DNA of 64,000 bases. Source: Spirochaetales bacterium. GTDB lineage: Bacteria > Spirochaetota > Spirochaetia > DSM-2461. Shown here in pieces: positions 59,970-64,000 of this stretch (the first letter of the stretch is position 1; every line of letters begins with the position of its first letter). Where the stretch lies: the NCBI GenBank assembly GCA_028533045.1, contig JAQQAP010000023.1, positions 1 through 64,000 of the forward strand, written 5' to 3'. A model generated the notes under the pieces. The model worked only from the letters and a program-made list of their open reading frames with translations, was not told the DNA's origin and did no database searches. A program made the position numbers and the translations under genes.

Positions 59970-61240
59970 TGAAAGAGAGCGATTTACAGGATCAGCTGGA
60001 ACATGATACTATTCTGAATATGGATCATGAAGAACAGCAGGAAGAGAAAACCCTATTGGAAATGGCCCTGTATGTCTGGAATATCGTCTGGACCTACAGG
60101 ATACTTATTTTTGTTCTGACCTTTTTAGGGGCTGCGGGAACGGTCGGCTATGCTATCATGACGATACGTTTGCCTGTTGATCAGAGTCCCATGCCCAATG
60201 TTTATCGTTCTTATACTAAAGTTATTATACAGGAAAGCTCCTCTGCCGGGGGAAGCGATAGTATTGACGCCATGATGGATATGATGGGCTTTAGCTCGTC
60301 GGGAAATCGCGGAATCACAAATGGTGATTTGGCTCGTATGGTTTACAGTAGCTTTCCCTATGCCGATACCATTGCAGATCGTATGGATTTTGCAGAGAAA
60401 TATAATATTTCTACGGATTACAAAACCATATCCCGGCGGATTTTTTACTCCAGTTCTACCTATTATTTTAATAGCACAAATCGTGTCCTCGAACTCTCCT
60501 ATACCAGTACTGACAAGTACTTTGCCACAGAAGTCGTTGAAGTTATGCTCGAAGAACTGCAAAACTGGTTTAGCGAGCAGGGGGGGACGGCCAGTCAGAG
60601 TCAGTTAAGCAGTATTGAATCAAAGATTTTTGGTGTATCCAAAGAGATCTCACGTCTGGAAGAGCAGATTAAGAGTATTCAGTCTGAATATGGTGTGTTG
60701 AGTATCGATGATCTGGCCCAGTCTCAGCAGACTCTAATGAGCAGCTTAAATGAGCAGCTCATGTCCCTCGATCTTCAGATTAGCCAGCAGACAAACACCC
60801 AATCATCCTATTCTCCCATTGAGACTAGTGCCGTAAAATCGCTAAGAGCCCAAAGACAGGATGTGGCAAATACGCTCTACAGGCTCCAGAATGGAAGCCC
60901 TGTAGGGGGAAGATCTTATCCTCCTATCGACGAAATGCCTAACCTGGCCCTTGAGTTTAATCGTCTCCAGCTTCTTCTTCAGATACAGGAAGGCATCTAT
61001 CAATCCCTTACGGAGCAGTACGAGGTTCTTAAGCTTTCCGGCGGAGGATCTTTGGCCTTGACCGTATTGGAACCTGCAGAAATCCCTGTACAAAAGTCTG
61101 GACCACAGAGAAGTATGATCTGTATCCAGGGGACTATGGGGATGTTTTTTGTCGGGGTCGGATTAGCCTTTCTTTTTACTTTTCTCAAGACGCTTAAAGC
61201 CCGTCGGGAAGAACGTCTTATTCCCCTCGACGACGAATAA
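59969..61240 (+). CDS. Wzz-family polysaccharide chain-length protein
   Basis: 423 residues with two membrane helices near 37-58 and 385-407, a periplasmic part with a long coiled coil (about 205-270, SKEISRLEEQIKSIQSEYG), and the proline-rich PAEIPVQKSGPQR just before the second helix. This is the polysaccharide co-polymerase layout controlling O-antigen or exopolysaccharide length. No kinase domain is attached. GTG start overlapping rfbA by one base. Confidence 0.85.
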   Translation: MKESDLQDQLEHDTILNMDHEEQQEEKTLLEMALYVWNIVWTYRILIFVLTFLGAAGTVGYAIMTIRLPVDQSPMPNVYRSYTKVIIQESSSAGGSDSIDAMMDMMGFSSSGNRGITNGDLARMVYSSFPYADTIADRMDFAEKYNISTDYKTISRRIFYSSSTYYFNSTNRVLELSYTSTDKYFATEVVEVMLEELQNWFSEQGGTASQSQLSSIESKIFGVSKEISRLEEQIKSIQSEYGVLSIDDLAQSQQTLMSSLNEQLMSLDLQISQQTNTQSSYSPIETSAVKSLRAQRQDVANTLYRLQNGSPVGGRSYPPIDEMPNLALEFNRLQLLLQIQEGIYQSLTEQYEVLKLSGGGSLALTVLEPAEIPVQKSGPQRSMICIQGTMGMFFVGVGLAFLFTFLKTLKARREERLIPLDDE

Positions 61241-61265
61241 AAACAAGACTCAAGTATTGATGTTC

Positions 61266-61300
61266 AAGCCCACCTATCTTCATGATGGTGGGTTTACTTT
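61266..61300 (+). terminator. Terminator after the wzz-like gene
   Basis: CCCACC (61269-61274) pairs with GGTGGG (61287-61292), extended by AA/TT pairs, then followed by T-rich sequence. Confidence 0.7.
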
Positions 61301-61311
61301 TTATAAAACAA

Positions 61312-61342
61312 AAACCCACCAGGATTATACCTTGGTGGGTTT
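61312..61342 (-). terminator. Terminator of tRNA-Cys
   Basis: On the minus strand AAACCCACC (61342-61334) pairs perfectly with GGTGGGTTT (61320-61312) and is followed by a T-rich run. It can also act on the plus strand. Confidence 0.75.
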
Positions 61343-61359
61343 AAAGTTACATCTCTTTG

Positions 61360-61432
61360 AGGCGCCGAGCGGACTCGAACCGCTGAATCATGGATTTGCA
61401 ATCCACTCCCTTAGCCGCTTGGGTACGGCGCC
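61360..61432 (-). tRNA. tRNA-Cys (anticodon GCA)
   Basis: The minus strand folds as a 73-base cloverleaf. The acceptor stem is GGCGCCG/CGGCGCC, the anticodon stem TGGAT/ATCCA encloses a loop with GCA, and the T arm has GGTTCGAGTCC. The discriminator base is U, as is usual for tRNA-Cys. CCA is not encoded. Confidence 0.96.
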
Positions 61433-61448
61433 GAATTAACGTAGGATG

Positions 61449-61477
61449 AATATAACAAATCTCACCTGTTATGTCCA
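61449..61477 (-). promoter_or_regulatory. Promoter of tRNA-Cys
   Basis: On the minus strand TGGACA (61477-61472) and TATATT (61454-61449) are 17 bases apart, placing the start about 10-15 bases before the tRNA. Confidence 0.6.
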
Positions 61478-61497
61478 CCCTTTTTACGGCTTTTTTT

Positions 61498-61875
61498 CTA
61501 AAAGGTAAAGTCATCGGGAAGAGGGTTGTAGTGCATGTCTATCCGCTCAATAGTTTTGTCCTGAGGGAGGTTAAAAAGTTCCTTTAGTTTATTGTATTGG
61601 TCGTCGTCAAACTCGTCTCCGTGGTAAACAACAAACTTCTCTTTCTTAAGGAGATAGACCACACGTCCCCGGGGGATTGAGTCATACTCGGCTCTGAGGT
61701 TCTTGGGAAGTTTGTCAAGAAGTCCCCGTTTAGCCATGATAAACCAGGCCGCATAATGGCCCACTTCATAGTCAATGCTGACCCGGGTTTTTACCCCTTC
61801 CGAAAGGGGACTGGATTCGTAGTGGAATAGCTTGTTTTCATAGCTCCAGAAGATACCTACACGGGCTTCGGACAT
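61498..61875 (-). CDS. Conserved-looking hypothetical protein, 125 residues
   Basis: A soluble protein with no signal peptide (MSEARVGIFWSYENKLFHYE ... MHYNPLPDDF). The pattern of an aromatic-rich N terminus and an acidic DEFDDDQYNKLKELF stretch is not one I can name. It overlaps the upstream exported-protein gene by one base, so they are co-expressed. Confidence 0.7.
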   Translation of the reverse strand: MSEARVGIFWSYENKLFHYESSPLSEGVKTRVSIDYEVGHYAAWFIMAKRGLLDKLPKNLRAEYDSIPRGRVVYLLKKEKFVVYHGDEFDDDQYNKLKELFNLPQDKTIERIDMHYNPLPDDFTF

Positions 61876-63161
61876 TAGTATACTCCTTCTGTTTCCTGAT
61901 AGGAACTCTTTATCAAATCGCTCATGCTAAGAGCACTGTTAATCGCCAGGCGGCTCAATGTACCCCAGTTATCCATTATAGTGGTTATCTCTTCACCATA
62001 GGAAAGACGTAATCCCTTATGGTGATATTTATTTAAAAGAATATGGCAAGGATCACCGGGGTGAAGGTATTCCAACGTATTTTCAACGGGATAGAGACCG
62101 TTTCTTTTCCAGCCAAGAAGGGATTGGGAAGGGGAGGAGCTTAAATAATTTCCCGCCGATTCGGCAATCAGAGAGTCCGCCATGCTATTGGGCACCGCCA
62201 GACAGGTATAATTAAATAGGGGAGCAATAAAGTCGGGATAGCAGATCACCGATTCCAGAGAGAAGTTCCTCGTGTCTTCCAGGAAAAAATCTTTCTCCTC
62301 TTCTGCCGGTTGAGAAGAAGGCGTCAGGATTCCCATTTCCTTTAAGCTTCTGTTGAGTACAAGGGCTTGGATAAGAGGATCTTCCTGTTTTTCATCAAAT
62401 TGCTCATAATAATTCGTGAAAAGAGAAAAACACTGATAATCATAACAGTTCCAGCTATAACTGTGGCTGCTCTCTGCCAGTATTTGTTCCAGGTCCATGG
62501 GGCGGCGTAGTGTTCTTCCTTTAGAGAAAAGAGCCTGTACGGAGAAATAGTAATCCCTTTTACCGGAGATTTTTCCTTCCAGAGCGCTGATTTCCGTTTC
62601 GGGGAATACGACAATATGGGGGAGCTCTTTTTTTTGGTAGAGTCTGTTATTGTATTCTACGGCCGGATCTTTGGCCATGATTGGAGTAAAATCCAGGTCG
62701 TGATAGTAACAAAAGGTTTCCAGTCTCTCCCTGGTAAAATTGTCCTCTTCCGGAATTATCGCAATGAGCTTGTCTTCCTCAAGAGATGTGCCCCAAATGT
62801 CCATCCTTGTGGGATTTTCGAATCTATAATCTCCCCGGGAGAGATAAAAATCATCCCCCGTAAAGACAAAGGATAGGGATCCTAAAAGGTTTTCCGGCTC
62901 CTCCAGGACAATTCTATTTCGTCCTCCATAGGCTTCAATCCGGTAGATCTCCTCGAAAAGAGGAACTATCCGGGCCATGGCTAGCTCTCCCGTAAAAGAG
63001 GAACCTCGAAGGGGGGTACTACTGTGAAAATCCCTCTGGGAATACTCTCTAAGTTCTGCCTTATCGAATGATTTGTGGTACTCCCCGTTTATCCAGATGT
63101 CCAGGGAAAAAAGAGGAGCTATCAGAAAAATCAGCATCGTTAAGGCATAAAACTTTTTCAT
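61875..63161 (-). CDS. Exported protein of unknown function, 428 residues
   Basis: A signal peptide (YALTMLIFLIAPLFSLD) is followed by a strand-rich N-terminal region and a helical C-terminal half. No family is recognised with certainty. It overlaps rpiB by four bases and the next gene by one, so it sits in the middle of a three-gene operon. Periplasmic or outer-surface location is expected. Confidence 0.7.
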   Translation of the reverse strand: MKKFYALTMLIFLIAPLFSLDIWINGEYHKSFDKAELREYSQRDFHSSTPLRGSSFTGELAMARIVPLFEEIYRIEAYGGRNRIVLEEPENLLGSLSFVFTGDDFYLSRGDYRFENPTRMDIWGTSLEEDKLIAIIPEEDNFTRERLETFCYYHDLDFTPIMAKDPAVEYNNRLYQKKELPHIVVFPETEISALEGKISGKRDYYFSVQALFSKGRTLRRPMDLEQILAESSHSYSWNCYDYQCFSLFTNYYEQFDEKQEDPLIQALVLNRSLKEMGILTPSSQPAEEEKDFFLEDTRNFSLESVICYPDFIAPLFNYTCLAVPNSMADSLIAESAGNYLSSSPSQSLLGWKRNGLYPVENTLEYLHPGDPCHILLNKYHHKGLRLSYGEEITTIMDNWGTLSRLAINSALSMSDLIKSSYQETEGVY

Positions 63162-63610
63162 TTTTCCTCGATATTCATAACCTTGTCGATTCTTCGTTGG
63201 TGACGGCCGCCCTCGTACTCTCCGTCGATGTAGGCATCCAGAATGTCCGTAATCGGTTCGGGGTAGGGAATGTTATCACTGCCGGCAAAGGCGATGAAAT
63301 TGCTGTTGTTGTGTCTTTTCGTCATCTCCGCAGCCCAGGCATTCTGGGGAAGAGCGCATCGTATACCCTTGCTTTTGTTGGCGGAAATGGAAATGCCGAT
63401 TCCCGTTGTACAAAGGAGAACTCCAAACTCATAGTCTCCCTCTGTGGTGAATCGTTCACAGGCTTCAACGGCTTTGTCTGGGTAATCCATGGAGTCCGTT
63501 GTGTTAACTCCGCAGTCGGTAACCGCGTAACCACGTTCTTCAAGGTGTTTAATAAGTATAGCTTTACGTTCCAGTGCGCCGTGATCGTTGGCGATAATGA
63601 CTTTTTTCAT
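63158..63610 (-). CDS. rpiB: Ribose-5-phosphate isomerase B
   Basis: 150 residues with IANDHGALERKAILIKHL at the start, the active-site CTTGIGISISANKSKGIRCA near residue 70, and SNFIAFAGSD. It interconverts ribose-5-phosphate and ribulose-5-phosphate in the pentose phosphate pathway. GGAGAGAG precedes the ATG. Confidence 0.93.
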   Translation of the reverse strand: MKKVIIANDHGALERKAILIKHLEERGYAVTDCGVNTTDSMDYPDKAVEACERFTTEGDYEFGVLLCTTGIGISISANKSKGIRCALPQNAWAAEMTKRHNNSNFIAFAGSDNIPYPEPITDILDAYIDGEYEGGRHQRRIDKVMNIEEK

Positions 63611-63639
63611 GAATCTCTCTCCGAATAATCCTTTTAATC

Positions 63640-63668
63640 ATTATAGCGAAAATATAGCTTCTTGGCAA
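63640..63668 (-). promoter_or_regulatory. Sigma-70 promoter of rpiB
   Basis: On the minus strand TTGCCA (63668-63663) and the perfect TATAAT (63645-63640) are 17 bases apart. Confidence 0.8.
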
Positions 63669-63689
63669 TTAATTTGCTATATAAGCTGA

Positions 63690-64000
63690 TTATCGGCTTT
63701 TATTTACGTTCTTTTGGGGGCAAAGCTGATTGAGAGCGCAGCGGGAGCAGTGGGGCGACTGGGGAGTGCAGATTTGCTGGCCGTAGAGAACGAGGAGCTC
63801 GTTAATGGGGATCCAGTATTTGAGAGGCAGGATTTTACGGAGGGCTTTTTCCGAATCGTCCGGTTTTGTCGTCTTGACCCATCCCATGCGGTTGGCGATA
63901 CGGTGGACATGAATATCCACGCATATGGCGGGTATTCCCCAGCCTAAACTAAGGACGAGATTCGCCGTCTTCAGTCCTACCCCGGGATAAGCAAGAAGGC
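63690..64000 (-). CDS. nth: Endonuclease III, C-terminal part (runs off right edge)
   Basis: The frame is open to the window edge and reads IPGVGLKTANLVLSLGWGI then CVDIHVHRIANRMGW, the helix-hairpin-helix and catalytic aspartate region of endonuclease III. The four-cysteine iron-sulfur loop follows (CTPQSPHCSRCALNQLC). It removes oxidised pyrimidines from DNA. The N-terminal part lies beyond the window. Confidence 0.92.
   Translation of the reverse strand, partial: LLAYPGVGLKTANLVLSLGWGIPAICVDIHVHRIANRMGWVKTTKPDDSEKALRKILPLKYWIPINELLVLYGQQICTPQSPHCSRCALNQLCPQKNVNKSR

Overview
The window looks like the chromosome of a free-living spirochaete. This is inferred from overall gene style and a dimeric, archaeal/eukaryotic-type glycyl-tRNA synthetase; no rRNA is present to prove it. 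Composition is mid-GC with dense gene packing. Many genes overlap by 1-4 bases and non-ATG starts (TTG, GTG) are common.

Bases 1-37,160 form one large contractile injection system locus of the extracellular/phage-tail-like (eCIS) type, arranged as two divergent transcription units around a 340-base AT-rich control region (9,428-9,768). The leftward unit encodes a LuxR-type regulator with a degenerate receiver domain, two gpV-like spike proteins (one extended by a PAAR-like tip and Ig-like domains), a 44-residue protein, a giant M23 peptidase-like protein, and a membrane-anchored SH3 protein. A truncated second copy of part of the M23-like protein follows. The rightward unit encodes the gp25-like wedge, gpJ-like and gpI-like baseplate proteins, a DUF4255 cap protein, two sheath and two tube proteins, a LysM tube adaptor, a gpD-like hub, a tail-assembly protein, a DUF6760 protein, a 1,258-residue tape-measure candidate, a stand-alone DUF4157 protein, and an 813-residue candidate effector followed by a small AT-rich gene that could be its immunity partner.

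The unexpected part is what is woven into the rightward unit: a Ycf46-type AAA ATPase, DUF1257 (Ycf35), DUF2997, a radical-SAM activase-like protein, FHA and von Willebrand A proteins with zinc ribbons, a pentapeptide-like protein, and an exported protein plus a lipoprotein. No tail-fibre gene is recognisable. I infer a contractile device with dedicated maturation machinery and perhaps an envelope-attached stage.

Bases 37,160-39,780 are a scar-like accessory region. An approximately 99-base direct repeat flanks a DDE transposase and a toxin-antitoxin pair whose toxin gene carries a frameshift. A clear promoter with a palindromic operator in its spacer drives the pair.

From 39,780 on, the window is ordinary housekeeping: a lysine/diaminopimelate operon (dapD, aminotransferase, lysA, dapE), a cupin gene, glyS, a leftward hisZ-hisG-hisB operon ending in two TPR-type genes, a LysM amidase, a flavoprotein, a transglutaminase-like exported protein, a dTDP-rhamnose and polysaccharide cluster (rfbC, rfbD, rfbB, a degenerate GGDEF protein, rfbA, a Wzz-like protein), tRNA-Cys, two uncharacterised genes, rpiB, and the 3' part of nth at the right edge.
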